DNA of 64,000 nucleotides, taken from assembly GCA_965279065.1 (NCBI GenBank), contig OZ257134.1, positions 2,542,001-2,606,000 of the forward strand. The letters are read 5' to 3'. The notes under the pieces are model-generated. The model saw only the letters and a program-made list of their open reading frames with translations, was not told the origin of the DNA and searched no databases. Shown piece by piece: positions 34,967 through 45,780 of this stretch. A program made the position numbers and the translations under genes. This DNA comes from JAKAXS01 sp965279065. Lineage in GTDB: Bacteria > Pseudomonadota > Alphaproteobacteria > Rhizobiales > Hyphomicrobiaceae. Positions within the stretch are counted from its first letter, which is position 1. The number at the start of each line of letters is the position of its first letter.

Positions 34967-34980
34967 CGCGTCCTCACCCC

Positions 34981-36090
34981 TTACTTCCCACCCTCGACCC
35001 CGAACCACTTGTCGTAGAGCGCCTGGTATGTCCCGTCCTCGCGCAGCGCCAGAAGCGCGCCGTCGACGCGTTTGCGCAGCGGGCTGCCGGTCTGGAATAC
35101 GATGCCGTAGTCTTCCTTCCGGAACGGCACGCCGACCACCTGCACCGAACCCTTGCCGCCGTGATTGGCGTAGTAGAGCAGCACCGGTGAATCGAACACC
35201 ACGGCATCCACCGTCTTATTCCGCAATGCCGCGTAGGCGTCGCTGATCGTCTCGAACGGAGTCGTCGCGACATGCCGCTGTTGCAGCCAAGCCGCCGACG
35301 TCGAGCCTTTTGTTGTGCCCACGGTCTTGCCTGGCAGATCCTCCGGCCCGTTGATGGCGCCCTGGATCTGCTGCACCGTCAGCGACGCCGTCAGTTGCGC
35401 GGTGTAATAGGCCACGAACACCACGCCCGTGAACATCCACAGGACCGCCAGCACGCGCCCGATCCAATGCCGCGGCATCTGCTCGGCCTGCGTCGCCAGC
35501 GTGCTCGCCGCCCACCACAGCGCCGTGTAGATCCCCGGGATATAGGGCTCGTTCTGCGGGATGATGCCGTCCGGTCGTCGGCGCTCCAGCCACCACATCA
35601 AGTGCGCCGGAATGATGATGAGAAGCGCAGCGATGCCGAGCCACATCAACACCACCGGCGAGAACAGGATCTTCAGCAGCCCCGTCAGCGGATTTGGTGT
35701 GTCGCCTGCGCCGCCCGTCCCGCGCACCAGGATCTGCAGGCCGCTGTCCAGCATGGGTTGCGAGAAATCGAATTGCTGGTCCCGTTCCGCAGTCACCGAG
35801 ATCGCCGCGATCCCGACATCCGCCTGCTTGCCTTTGACCGCCTCGAGCAATGCCGGCACATCGCTGGCGACCTGGAACTGCGTCGTGACCTTCAGCTTGT
35901 CGGCGATCGCCTTCCACAGGTCGATACTGAAACCCGTCAGCTGATCCTTATCCTGTATGACCAGCGGCGGAACGACGCGAGTCGCGACGCGCAAGGTCTC
36001 GGTCGCCGCCGGCGTTTGTGCCGGGGTTGCCTGCGCCATCAGGCCGCCCGCCCAAAGCACTGCCAGCAGCCGGAACACGAAACTCCGCAT
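34981..36090 (-). CDS. prokaryotic ionotropic glutamate receptor-like protein (periplasmic binding domain split by an ion-channel pore)
   Basis: A 369-residue protein. A signal sequence (residues 1-25) precedes lobe 1 of a bacterial extracellular solute-binding domain (ETLRVATRVVPPLVI, GFSIDLWKAIADKL, QADVGIAAISVTAERD). Residues 141-168 form a membrane helix and 186-205 a pore loop (ALWWAASTLATQAEQMP). Residues 208-232 form a second helix ending in AYYTAQLTASLTV, which parallels the SYTANLAAFLT gate motif of glutamate receptors. Lobe 2 follows to the end. The order S1-TM-P-TM-S2 is that of GluR0-type channels. The pore lacks the TVGYG potassium filter. ATG 36088-36090 has a GGGGA site; TTG 36108 is an alternative. 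Confidence 0.8.
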   Translation of the reverse strand: MRSFVFRLLAVLWAGGLMAQATPAQTPAATETLRVATRVVPPLVIQDKDQLTGFSIDLWKAIADKLKVTTQFQVASDVPALLEAVKGKQADVGIAAISVTAERDQQFDFSQPMLDSGLQILVRGTGGAGDTPNPLTGLLKILFSPVVLMWLGIAALLIIIPAHLMWWLERRRPDGIIPQNEPYIPGIYTALWWAASTLATQAEQMPRHWIGRVLAVLWMFTGVVFVAYYTAQLTASLTVQQIQGAINGPEDLPGKTVGTTKGSTSAAWLQQRHVATTPFETISDAYAALRNKTVDAVVFDSPVLLYYANHGGKGSVQVVGVPFRKEDYGIVFQTGSPLRKRVDGALLALREDGTYQALYDKWFGVEGGK

Positions 36091-36125
36091 GTCGATTCCC
36101 CGTTGCAATCGGATTGGCCCCGGAC

Positions 36126-36842
36126 CTACCAGGCCATCGGCTTCTTGTCTTTGAAGAAGCCGCCCGTGGGCCCATCATCCGGCAGCGTTGCGAGCCAGAC
36201 GGCAGTCTCCGCTCCCTGGTCGACCGGCCGCTCGGCATTGGCGCCGCCCATCTCCGTCTGTACCCAGCCCGGATGCATCGAGTTGATCTTGATATTGCCG
36301 GGCCCGATCTCGGCCGCGAACACGCGCGTCAGCACGTTCAGCGAGGCCTTCGACAGCCGGTACGCCGGCCAGTTGCCGCCCATCTCTGCCAGCTGCCCGA
36401 GCCCCGACGACATGTTGACGATGCGCCCGTAGTTGTTCTTCTGCATGAGGGGGATCGCCCGCTGGATCAGCCGCAGCGGCCCCAGCACGTTGGTGTTGAA
36501 GGTGTGTGCGATCGTCTCGATGGACACGTTCATCGCCGTCGTGCCGCTGCTCGGGCCGTCCTGCATGATCCCGGCGTTGTTCACCAGGATGTCGAGCCGT
36601 CCGCCGAACAGGTCCTCGACCTGCTTGAGACCCGCCGCACAGCTCTCGTCGCTGTCGACATCGATCGGCACGACGCCGACCTCGATGCCCTCCGACAACA
36701 GCTTGTCCGCTGCCGCCTGCGCTTTGACCGGATCGCGAGCGCTCAGCACCGTGACGACACCCAGCCGTTCCAGCTGCCGCACGATCTCGAACCCGATGCC
36801 CCTGTTCGCGCCCGTCACCAGCGCGATCCGCGTCTCCGCCAT
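36126..36842 (-). CDS. short-chain dehydrogenase/reductase (SDR) family oxidoreductase
   Basis: A 238-residue classical SDR. It has the nucleotide-binding TGANRGIG, DILVNNAG, a catalytic Ser region IVNMSSGLG and the catalytic AYRLSK (YxxxK). HPGWVQTEMGG marks the segment after the active site. It should reduce or oxidise a carbonyl or alcohol with NADP(H); the substrate is unknown. A GGGGAACG ribosome binding site supports ATG 36840-36842. It lies 35 bases upstream of the channel gene on the same strand, so they may share a transcript. Confidence 0.88.
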   Translation of the reverse strand: MAETRIALVTGANRGIGFEIVRQLERLGVVTVLSARDPVKAQAAADKLLSEGIEVGVVPIDVDSDESCAAGLKQVEDLFGGRLDILVNNAGIMQDGPSSGTTAMNVSIETIAHTFNTNVLGPLRLIQRAIPLMQKNNYGRIVNMSSGLGQLAEMGGNWPAYRLSKASLNVLTRVFAAEIGPGNIKINSMHPGWVQTEMGGANAERPVDQGAETAVWLATLPDDGPTGGFFKDKKPMAW

Positions 36843-36938
36843 CAATCGTTCCCCTAGATCCCGTTTTCCGCCGCTATCCCGGACGGTTGCCGCGACCATA
36901 CCCGCATCAGTCAAGCAGGGCGAGAGGCATCCGGGCAA

Positions 36939-36952
36939 CCGTCGAACGACGG
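36939..36952. promoter_or_regulatory. inverted repeat, possible operator
   Basis: CCGTCG-AA-CGACGG, a perfect 6-2-6 palindrome, in the 180-base divergent spacer between the SDR gene and the ParA-like cassette. No known factor is assigned. Confidence 0.35.
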
Positions 36953-37022
36953 CACGACACTTTACGAACGTGGCAACATCCGTAATAACCAACCGGAAGT
37001 TCGTGTAGAGATTGAGGAAGTC

Positions 37023-38240
37023 GTGTCCGATATTTTGAATGTTGCGATTGAACACTTAGGCAAAGAGATTGCAATAGTTGCGGGAGGCGTACTGATTGCT
37101 CTCCTTTATGCAATGGGCCGCGTGGTCTGGAGAGAGATCCGAGTCTTCTTCTGCTTCCTAAGAAGCCGGCACCGGGCGACGTCAGCCGTAAAACGAGAGC
37201 GCACCAAAGACGGCCCCAGAGAAGGCGCCGGGGTATGGCTCGCGAAGCCCATCGTCAAGCCGGACGACTACTCGAGAGGGTTCAACGGAAACACGAAGGT
37301 GTTGGCAATCGCGAATTTGAAGGGCGGTGTCGGCAAGACAACCCTCGCCGCGAACATTGGCGCCCACCTTGCGAGCAGCCAGCAATGGAACAAGCGCGTC
37401 CTACTAATTGATCTTGACTTTCAAGGTTCGCTTTCGTCGATGGCGTTGCCCGAAGATGAGCGGTGGCTCCCTGCCCCGGGACAGGACTCTTTGAGCACGA
37501 GGATGATAAGCGGCGATTGGGACGCTGCGACTTTCGTCAGTTGTGCTAAGCCGGTTGAACATCAGGCTAGGCTCAAGGTAATCACGGCCCACTATGATCT
37601 GGCTCAGGCGGACAACCGCCTTCTAGTGGAATGGCTGCTAAGGTGCCGTCCAGCCTCTCAAAGCAGCATTCGCAAGGCACTCGGCGATTTGCTGTATGGT
37701 AAGCTGTTTAAGTCATATGATGTTCGCTACAATCTGGCCGACCTTCTACACACTCAAGCCGTGCAGACGGCATTTGACCTAGTGATCATCGACTGCCCAC
37801 CTCGGCTGACCACCAGCGCTGTTCAGGCGCTTTGTGCGAGTTCGCATTTGCTAGTTCCTACAATTTTGGACACACCCTCAGCTGAGGCGGCCTTGAAGTA
37901 CTGCGAACAAATTCAAACATTGAGGACCAAGGAAATTTGCCCACACCTTAACGTGATTGGTATCGTCGGCACAAAGGTTAGGCCGACCAATGCAACGACC
38001 GCCGCGGCAACCCGCATACGCGATCAATTGAGGGCACGGGGTATGAACTTTGAGCTCTTGCCAGACGCCCAGCATTTTCCACACACAGTAGCTTTCGTGC
38101 GAGATTCGGATGACGGAATCGCCTACTTTGTTATGGACAACTCAGCGCCCGCCCAGCAGGCAAAGGCCGCTATCGCAACCCTGTCGGACTTTATTGCTGG
38201 CCGGATGGGGATACCTACATCAGGCGTTCCCGCCAGCTAG
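37023..38240 (+). CDS. membrane-anchored ParA/MinD-like ATPase
   Basis: A 405-residue protein. Residues about 14-35 form a hydrophobic helix (IAIVAGGVLIALLYAMG) followed by a basic stretch. A full ParA-type ATPase domain follows, with deviant Walker A NLKGGVGKTTLAANIG (near 98-113), RVLLIDLDFQGSL, FDLVIIDCPPRLTTSAVQAL and VPTILDTPSAEAAL. No ParB-like gene or parS site is adjacent. GTG start with GAGGAAG ribosome binding site. The region is visibly A/T-richer than flanking genes, suggesting acquisition. It is paired with the next gene, 9 bases downstream. Function unknown; ordinary plasmid or chromosome partition seems unlikely because of the anchor and partner. Confidence 0.8.
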   Translation: MSDILNVAIEHLGKEIAIVAGGVLIALLYAMGRVVWREIRVFFCFLRSRHRATSAVKRERTKDGPREGAGVWLAKPIVKPDDYSRGFNGNTKVLAIANLKGGVGKTTLAANIGAHLASSQQWNKRVLLIDLDFQGSLSSMALPEDERWLPAPGQDSLSTRMISGDWDAATFVSCAKPVEHQARLKVITAHYDLAQADNRLLVEWLLRCRPASQSSIRKALGDLLYGKLFKSYDVRYNLADLLHTQAVQTAFDLVIIDCPPRLTTSAVQALCASSHLLVPTILDTPSAEAALKYCEQIQTLRTKEICPHLNVIGIVGTKVRPTNATTAAATRIRDQLRARGMNFELLPDAQHFPHTVAFVRDSDDGIAYFVMDNSAPAQQAKAAIATLSDFIAGRMGIPTSGVPAS

Positions 38241-38249
38241 GGGACTAAA

Positions 38250-38912
38250 ATGAAATCTTCAGAATTCGCCGAGTGCTTGGATAACTCCGCCGACCTACTA
38301 AAGGTCGCCAACGCTACCGCTTCGGCAGCATCGCTGCATCAGCTGTCCTCAATCTTCCGGCTCGCTCCAACGAAGAAGGTATCTGATATCGTCGCCAAGC
38401 TAGATGCTATCGAGATAGCTGGGGCATCGTTCCTTCAGACGAAGGTCGATAGCGTGGCCACTATCGTCTCTGCGTTGTCCCAGCTCGCCGTAGCCATGTC
38501 GGCAAGATCACAAGATGATTTCAAGCTGGTGCATGCCCTGCTGAAAAAGTCCGCGAGAACGTCGCTCGATGATTGGATTATACGAGCTTCCGATACGCTA
38601 AGGGCCACGACCGAAGCGAAGCCTAAGAGAACGAAATCCGGTCCTAAGCCGCTGAACAGTGACCTCGTTGAACGATACTTTCGAATGCTGGAAACATCAC
38701 TCGGCGATGACCCCGGTTTCCGCAGCAATTTTGCGAAGCTTGAAGCTGATCCTGAAATGAGGTCAGCGGAGGTATCTGCATTGGCTAAGCGTTTCTCGTC
38801 TGCTTCCGTAAAGGCCCGCCCTGCTGCGTTGAAGAAGATCTTCTCGCGTCACCAGGCATTGATGATCAACCGCGCGGCAGCGGCGGCCACTGCGGGCCGT
38901 ATCGCTGGCTGA
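38250..38912 (+). CDS. unknown partner of the ParA-like ATPase
   Basis: A 220-residue, mostly helical soluble protein that I cannot assign to a family. The N-terminal half is Ala/Ser-rich with alternating helices (CLDNSADLLKVANATASAAS, MSARSQDDFKLVHALLKKS). A basic linker (KPKRTKSGPKPLNSD) follows, then a C-terminal helical part (VERYFRMLETSLGDDPGFRS ... FSRHQALMINRAAAA). It starts 9 bases after the ATPase gene with a GGGGA ribosome binding site and shares its base composition, so the two form one transcriptional unit. An adaptor or effector role is only inferred from pairing. Confidence 0.65.
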   Translation: MKSSEFAECLDNSADLLKVANATASAASLHQLSSIFRLAPTKKVSDIVAKLDAIEIAGASFLQTKVDSVATIVSALSQLAVAMSARSQDDFKLVHALLKKSARTSLDDWIIRASDTLRATTEAKPKRTKSGPKPLNSDLVERYFRMLETSLGDDPGFRSNFAKLEADPEMRSAEVSALAKRFSSASVKARPAALKKIFSRHQALMINRAAAAATAGRIAG

Positions 38913-38917
38913 CACGC

Positions 38918-39271
38918 TTACGCTGCATCTCCGATCACCACCCGTACCAACAGGCCCACGAAGAGTGCAAACGTCATCATGCCGAGCCATGCACCAATAA
39001 TAATCAGTGCGGTTGCCTTGGCGCCGACATGCAAAAAGTACGCAATCCCTCCTGCAACGACAAAGAAGATGGCGTAGTCCAACAAAAAATTGCTGACGCC
39101 GGTCAGGGGTTGCACCACCAGTTCGGAGAGCCCCGCCTGCATCCCGCCAGCGCCGATGGCGATGGCCGGTCCCTTCCACAGGCTGACGCCGCTCATCCAG
39201 GCTCCCAACGTACAGCCCAGCACCAGTCCGACAATGCCCGCTACGGGAACCGCAAGTTCAAGCCAGCTCAT
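38918..39271 (-). CDS. small multi-pass membrane protein, unknown
   Basis: A 117-residue very hydrophobic protein with about four membrane helices (LELAVPVAGIVGLVLGCTLG, FLLDYAIFFVVAGGIAYFLH, ATALIIIGAWLGMMTFALF and a last LLVRVVIG). A GAGGTG ribosome binding site lies 5 bases before ATG 39269-39271. It converges on the ParA cassette, with 5 bases between stop codons. No family recognised. Confidence 0.6.
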   Translation of the reverse strand: MSWLELAVPVAGIVGLVLGCTLGAWMSGVSLWKGPAIAIGAGGMQAGLSELVVQPLTGVSNFLLDYAIFFVVAGGIAYFLHVGAKATALIIIGAWLGMMTFALFVGLLVRVVIGDAA

Positions 39272-39387
39272 CAACAACACCTCATTTGTCCGCACAGCCC
39301 GCATGTCTTTAAGCGGAAGATCCGCCTCTGAAAAGGCGTGCCGCGCAGACCCTTGAGCCTTGCGGCCCGACACGCCATATTCTGGCG

Positions 39388-42213
<2,826 letters not shown>

Positions 42214-42288
42214 CACCGACCAACACTTGGTAGGCCGACTGTCATATGGCATAACCGGATGTATGCGCCGAACTATAGCGAAGCCGTC

Positions 42289-42504
42289 ATGACGAAGTTG
42301 GAAGATATCGAAAAGGCCGTTTCGAAGCTCGCAAGGGAGGACCTCGCGCGCTTTCGTGCTTGGTTTGATGAATTTCAAGAGCAGGCGTTCGACAACCAGA
42401 TTGAGCAGGATGCGAAATCTGGAAATCTGGACTGGCTTGCGCAGGAAGCACTGCAAGAGCATCTGGAGGGGAACACGAGGCCGCTTCCCGTCTCACGCAA
42501 GTAG
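42289..42504 (+). CDS. putative antitoxin of a type II toxin-antitoxin pair
   Basis: A 71-residue acidic protein (MTKLEDIEKAVSKLAREDLA then FRAWFDEFQEQAFD). The N-terminal helix pair with LxxxDLxRFRxWFxEF resembles small antitoxins found next to RelE/ParE toxins. Its stop is 5 bases before the toxin start. ATG 42289 is preferred over 42259. Base composition is A/T-richer than uvrB, compatible with mobility. Confidence 0.65.
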   Translation: MTKLEDIEKAVSKLAREDLARFRAWFDEFQEQAFDNQIEQDAKSGNLDWLAQEALQEHLEGNTRPLPVSRK

Positions 42505-42509
42505 CTTGC

Positions 42510-42764
42510 ATGAGGCACTTTGCGAGCAGCCGTTTCTGGTCCGAATTTCGTAGCCTGCCCATCGAGATTCAACGCTCTGCATCGAAAAACTATCGAATCC
42601 TGGTTAGGGATCCTCGTCATCCCTCTCTGCAATTCAAAAAAGTCGGGCGCTTCTGGCCGGCACGCGTCTCGCAAGGCTACCGAGCACTTGCGATCGAGGT
42701 CGATGGAAATCTTGTTTGGGTCTGGATTGGTCCACACGACCAATACGAGCGACTCATCAAATAG
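42510..42764 (+). CDS. putative RelE/ParE-family toxin
   Basis: An 84-residue basic protein. The sequence SSRFWSEFRSLPIEIQRSA, the DPRHPSLQFKKVG segment and RVSQGYRALAIEVDGNLVWV with a final WIGPHDQYERL follow the RelE/ParE toxin pattern. These are mRNA endonucleases or gyrase poisons. Paired with the upstream antitoxin gene; the two lie between housekeeping genes uvrB and a GST, a usual place for a mobile module. Confidence 0.75.
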   Translation: MRHFASSRFWSEFRSLPIEIQRSASKNYRILVRDPRHPSLQFKKVGRFWPARVSQGYRALAIEVDGNLVWVWIGPHDQYERLIK

Positions 42765-42769
42765 GAATC

Positions 42770-43483
42770 ATGAGCATGGCCAAAACCAAACCTGCCCCCA
42801 TCGACCTCTACTACTGGCCGACGCCGAACGGCTGGAAGATCACCATCATGCTGGAGGAGTGCGGCCTGCCTTACACGCTGCACTACGTGAACATCGGCAA
42901 GGGTGACCAGTTCCAGCCGTCGTTCCTCGCCTTTTCGCCCAACAACAAGATGCCAGCCATTATCGATCCGGAGGGCCCCGGCGGCATTCCGATTTCGATC
43001 TTCGAGTCCGGCGCCATCCTGCAGTACCTCGGCCGCAAGACCGGACAGTTCTATCCCAAGGACGAACGCGCCCGCGTCGAAGTCGACCAGTGGCTGTTCT
43101 GGCAGATGGGCGGGCTCGGCCCGATGGCCGGCCAGACGCACCACTTCCGCAACTACGCGCCCGAGAAGATCCCCTACGCCATCGACCGCTACGTCAACGA
43201 AACCCACCGCCTCTATGGTGTCATGAACAGGCGCCTTGCCGACCGCGAGTTCCTTGCCGGCGACTACTCCATCGCCGACATCGCCTGCGTTGGTTGGGCG
43301 AAACTGTGGGAAGGCCAGGGCCAGCACATCGACGAGTTCCCCAACGTCAAGCGCTGGCTGGAGACTTTGCTCGCCCGCCCGGCCGTCAAGAAGGGCCTGG
43401 AAATCCCCGGCAACGCCCCGAAGACGGACCTCGCCACCGACAAGGACGCCCAGAAAATCCTGTTCGGCCAGCGCGCGCGCTGA
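42770..43483 (+). CDS. glutathione S-transferase family protein, YfcG-like (Nu class)
   Basis: A 237-residue two-domain GST. The thioredoxin-fold half has IDLYYWPTPNGWKITIMLEE, the cis-Pro NKMPAI and the ESGAILQYLGRK glutathione-binding segment. The helical half contains FLAGDYSIADIAC. This matches the YfcG/Nu-class proteins, which act as disulfide-bond reductases using glutathione. ATG 42770 (MSMAKTK) has an AGGAA site; ATG 42776 is an alternative. It begins 5 bases after the toxin stop, which probably reflects insertion of the TA pair rather than a functional operon. Confidence 0.88.
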   Translation: MSMAKTKPAPIDLYYWPTPNGWKITIMLEECGLPYTLHYVNIGKGDQFQPSFLAFSPNNKMPAIIDPEGPGGIPISIFESGAILQYLGRKTGQFYPKDERARVEVDQWLFWQMGGLGPMAGQTHHFRNYAPEKIPYAIDRYVNETHRLYGVMNRRLADREFLAGDYSIADIACVGWAKLWEGQGQHIDEFPNVKRWLETLLARPAVKKGLEIPGNAPKTDLATDKDAQKILFGQRAR

Positions 43484-43605
43484 TGCGGATATCGCCGCGA
43501 GAAGAAGTCGTGCACGCACGGGGTCTTGTTCCGGTCATGCGACTCAGATTGGGCTAGGGCCTTCGCCATCGGCCGGCCTGTGCCGTGCCCTGAGGAGGCC
43601 CCACC

Positions 43606-43899
43606 ATGGGATTCCGTTTCCGCAAGACCGTCACGATCTTCCCCTTCGTGCATCTGAATTTCAGCAAGTCCGGCGTATCGCTCAGCCTCGGCCGCCGCGG
43701 CCTGATGTATAACGTCGGCAGCGAACGCGAGACCATCGCCATCGGCGCGCCAGGCACCGGAATGGGCTATCGCGCCTCGTTCACGTTCGGCCTGTTGCTA
43801 ATCCTGATCGGCCTTGCCGCAGCGATCGCCATCGCGTGGCACTTCTATCCCGAAACAGTACGCTGGGTGCTTCACTACTGGCAGCCAAGTATGTTCTGA
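43606..43899 (+). CDS. DUF4236 domain-containing membrane protein
   Basis: A 97-residue protein. The first 55 residues match DUF4236 (MGFRFRKTVTIFPFVHLNFS, SLSLGRRGLMYNVGSE, APGTGMGYR), and a single membrane helix follows (FTFGLLLILIGLAAAIAIAW). The function of the domain is unknown. A TGAGGAGG ribosome binding site precedes the ATG. It is followed directly by a strong terminator. Confidence 0.85.
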   Translation: MGFRFRKTVTIFPFVHLNFSKSGVSLSLGRRGLMYNVGSERETIAIGAPGTGMGYRASFTFGLLLILIGLAAAIAIAWHFYPETVRWVLHYWQPSMF

Positions 43900-43911
43900 C
43901 CCGACAAATGA

Positions 43912-43943
43912 AAACGGAGAGCGCATCGCTGCGCTCTCCGTTT
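43912..43943 (+). terminator. bidirectional terminator after the DUF4236 gene
   Basis: AAACGGAGAGCGC and GCGCTCTCCGTTT make a perfect 13-bp stem with loop ATCGCT, between convergent genes. Confidence 0.85.
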
Positions 43944-43964
43944 CAACTGGCCAGAAAACTTCTA

Positions 43965-44381
43965 TCAGCGCCCCGGATAGGGGTTCATGTGATAGGTGAT
44001 CATCAGCATCGCCATCAGAACCGCTGACAGGAGGCCCGCTAGCGCGCCCAGCATGCCGAAGCCCGGGACACCGACGACCGAGTAGAGGTCGTGCGCTGCG
44101 AGGCTGCCCGCAATCGAAGCAATTGCAGCATTGACGACAAGCACCATGGGAACACGAGACTCGTCCGCGCCCTGACCGGCCCCGAGGAACACGACCTTGT
44201 AGCGCGCAATGCTCGCGACGATTGTCGCGATAAAGCCGGCCGCGATCGCAATCGTGCGCGAACCCAGGCCCTCGATCCCGCTAAGCCCCAATCCCACGAT
44301 CGCGCCGATCGCTGCCGCCACCAGAATGAGCACGATGATGCTTGCGGAAATCACTCCGCCACCGCCGCCGGGTGTAGCCAT
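43965..44381 (-). CDS. small membrane protein, unknown
   Basis: A 138-residue protein with about four hydrophobic segments (SASIIVLILVAAAIGAIVGL, TIAIAAGFIATIVASI, VPMVLVVNAAIASIAGSLAA, LGALAGLLSAVLMAMLMI). A Gly-rich start MATPGGGGG precedes them. Codons further upstream in the same frame show no conservation. No family is recognised. It may be a small inner-membrane protein expressed from the spacer shared with the DJ-1/PfpI gene. Confidence 0.55.
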   Translation of the reverse strand: MATPGGGGGVISASIIVLILVAAAIGAIVGLGLSGIEGLGSRTIAIAAGFIATIVASIARYKVVFLGAGQGADESRVPMVLVVNAAIASIAGSLAAHDLYSVVGVPGFGMLGALAGLLSAVLMAMLMITYHMNPYPGR

Positions 44382-44606
44382 AATACTTGTCTCCCCAATA
44401 TTTTTTGCCCCCGCCCCATCGGCGAAAGTGGCCGGATATTGGGTTACGTAGCGATAGTGGGTCAACCCCGTAAGTCGTCGCGACACACGGCAAATGCGCC
44501 ACGATGTACGGCCGGAACCCCTGCGCGGACGTCGCGTTTCTCTCAGCCGCTCCGCACCGAGAGCGCCCCGATCATCAAAAATCCATACACCGCTGAGGAG
44601 ACCCTC

Positions 44607-45182
44607 ATGAAGATCAAGAATGCCAAGATTCTGATACTCGCGACCGACGGCTTCGAACAATCCGAACTCGAAGTTCCGCGCGACAAACTCAAGGAAGCCG
44701 GTGCCCTCGTCCACGTCGTCGGGCCGAAGGACCGCAAGGACAAAAAGGCCATCACCGGCTGGAAGGACGGCAGCTGGGGCAAGCCCGTCGACGTCGACCG
44801 CGAACTCGCCGACGCCTCTGAGAGCTTCTACGATGCCCTCGTGCTCCCGGGCGGCGTCATCAACCCCGACAAGCTGCGCGTCAACGAGGAGGCTATGACG
44901 TTGATCAAGGACTTCCTCAACTCGGGCAAGCCGGTCGCCGCGATCTGCCACGGGCCGTGGCTGTTGATCGAGGCCAACGGCATTCGCGGCCGCAAGGCGA
45001 CGTCCTACAAGTCCATCAAGACGGATCTCGTCAACGCCGGCGCCGACTGGCATGACGAAGCCGTCGTCACCGACCAGGGCATCATCACGTCACGCAGTCC
45101 CGAGGATCTTGCACCGTTCGTTGCCAAGATCATCGAGGAGGTCGAGGAAGGCAAACATCAGCGCGCTGAACTGGCCGCGTAA
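44607..45182 (+). CDS. DJ-1/PfpI family protein (type 1 glutamine amidotransferase-like)
   Basis: A 191-residue protein of the PfpI/YhbO subgroup. It has ILATDGFEQSELEVP with the conserved Glu, ALVLPGGVINPDKLR, and the nucleophile elbow AICHGPWLLIEA with the reactive Cys. Members act as protein or nucleotide deglycases, glyoxalases or proteases; the exact activity is debated. A GAGGAGA ribosome binding site and family alignment support ATG 44607. It is followed by a terminator hairpin. Confidence 0.9.
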   Translation: MKIKNAKILILATDGFEQSELEVPRDKLKEAGALVHVVGPKDRKDKKAITGWKDGSWGKPVDVDRELADASESFYDALVLPGGVINPDKLRVNEEAMTLIKDFLNSGKPVAAICHGPWLLIEANGIRGRKATSYKSIKTDLVNAGADWHDEAVVTDQGIITSRSPEDLAPFVAKIIEEVEEGKHQRAELAA

Positions 45183-45211
45183 GTTCCTCACATGGACGGG
45201 CAAGATCAAGA

Positions 45212-45236
45212 GCCGAGCGGCGTCCGCTCGGCTTTT
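45212..45236 (+). terminator. intrinsic terminator after the DJ-1/PfpI gene
   Basis: GCCGAGCGG, CGT, CCGCTCGGC and TTTT: perfect 9-bp stem with a 3-base loop, touching the stop of the convergent DUF3617 gene. Confidence 0.85.
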
Positions 45237-45770
45237 CTAGTTGCCGTTCATGTTCTCCAGCAACTTCATCATCTGCTTGAGCTTCATCTTGCCGCCGTTG
45301 GGCAGGCGGACGAAGCCGGGCCGCAACCCCTCGGGGCACGTTGGGCCGATCCACGAATATTCATGTTCCAGATCGACGGTCGATGACTCGCCGACACCCG
45401 TTTTCGTATGCACCTTGAACATGTACAGCGATTGAAAATCGCCCTTGAGTTCGGCTCGTGAAACGACCGTGCGCCCCGTCGAGATCTGGCAGTCGGCCAG
45501 AATGACGATGGCATTGCCGTCGCGCGACCAGGTCGGCATGGGGCAGATCGACGTCACGATCGACAACGAGGCATCCATCATCTCCTTGTCCGTCTCTTCG
45601 TCGACGCACATCTGCAAGGTTGCATCGGGTCCCTGGTTCACCGTCATGTTCAGCTCCCACAGCCCGGGCTTGCGTGACGGCACCAGTACGCCGGCCGCCT
45701 CCACCGCACCGGCGCATGTCATCGCACCGATTGCGGCCAGCACTAGCCGCCTTCCCCCGCCAAACCGCAT
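45237..45770 (-). CDS. DUF3617 family exported protein
   Basis: A 177-residue protein with a signal peptide (LVLAAIGAMTCAGAVEA). It has the DUF3617 pattern: SRKPGLWELNM, QMCVDEETD, a mid-protein DCQI and a C-terminal GGKMKLKQMM. Conserved cysteines suggest disulfides in the periplasm. Function unknown. It forms a tandem pair with the next upstream paralogue, 10 bases apart, which implies one transcript and origin by duplication. Confidence 0.8.
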   Translation of the reverse strand: MRFGGGRRLVLAAIGAMTCAGAVEAAGVLVPSRKPGLWELNMTVNQGPDATLQMCVDEETDKEMMDASLSIVTSICPMPTWSRDGNAIVILADCQISTGRTVVSRAELKGDFQSLYMFKVHTKTGVGESSTVDLEHEYSWIGPTCPEGLRPGFVRLPNGGKMKLKQMMKLLENMNGN

Positions 45771-45780
45771 TTCGTCTCCC

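Noticed and set aside
37023..38240. Plasmid partition ParA of an integrated plasmid
   Set aside because: No ParB gene, parS-like repeats, replication gene or integrase is nearby, and the protein has an N-terminal membrane helix.
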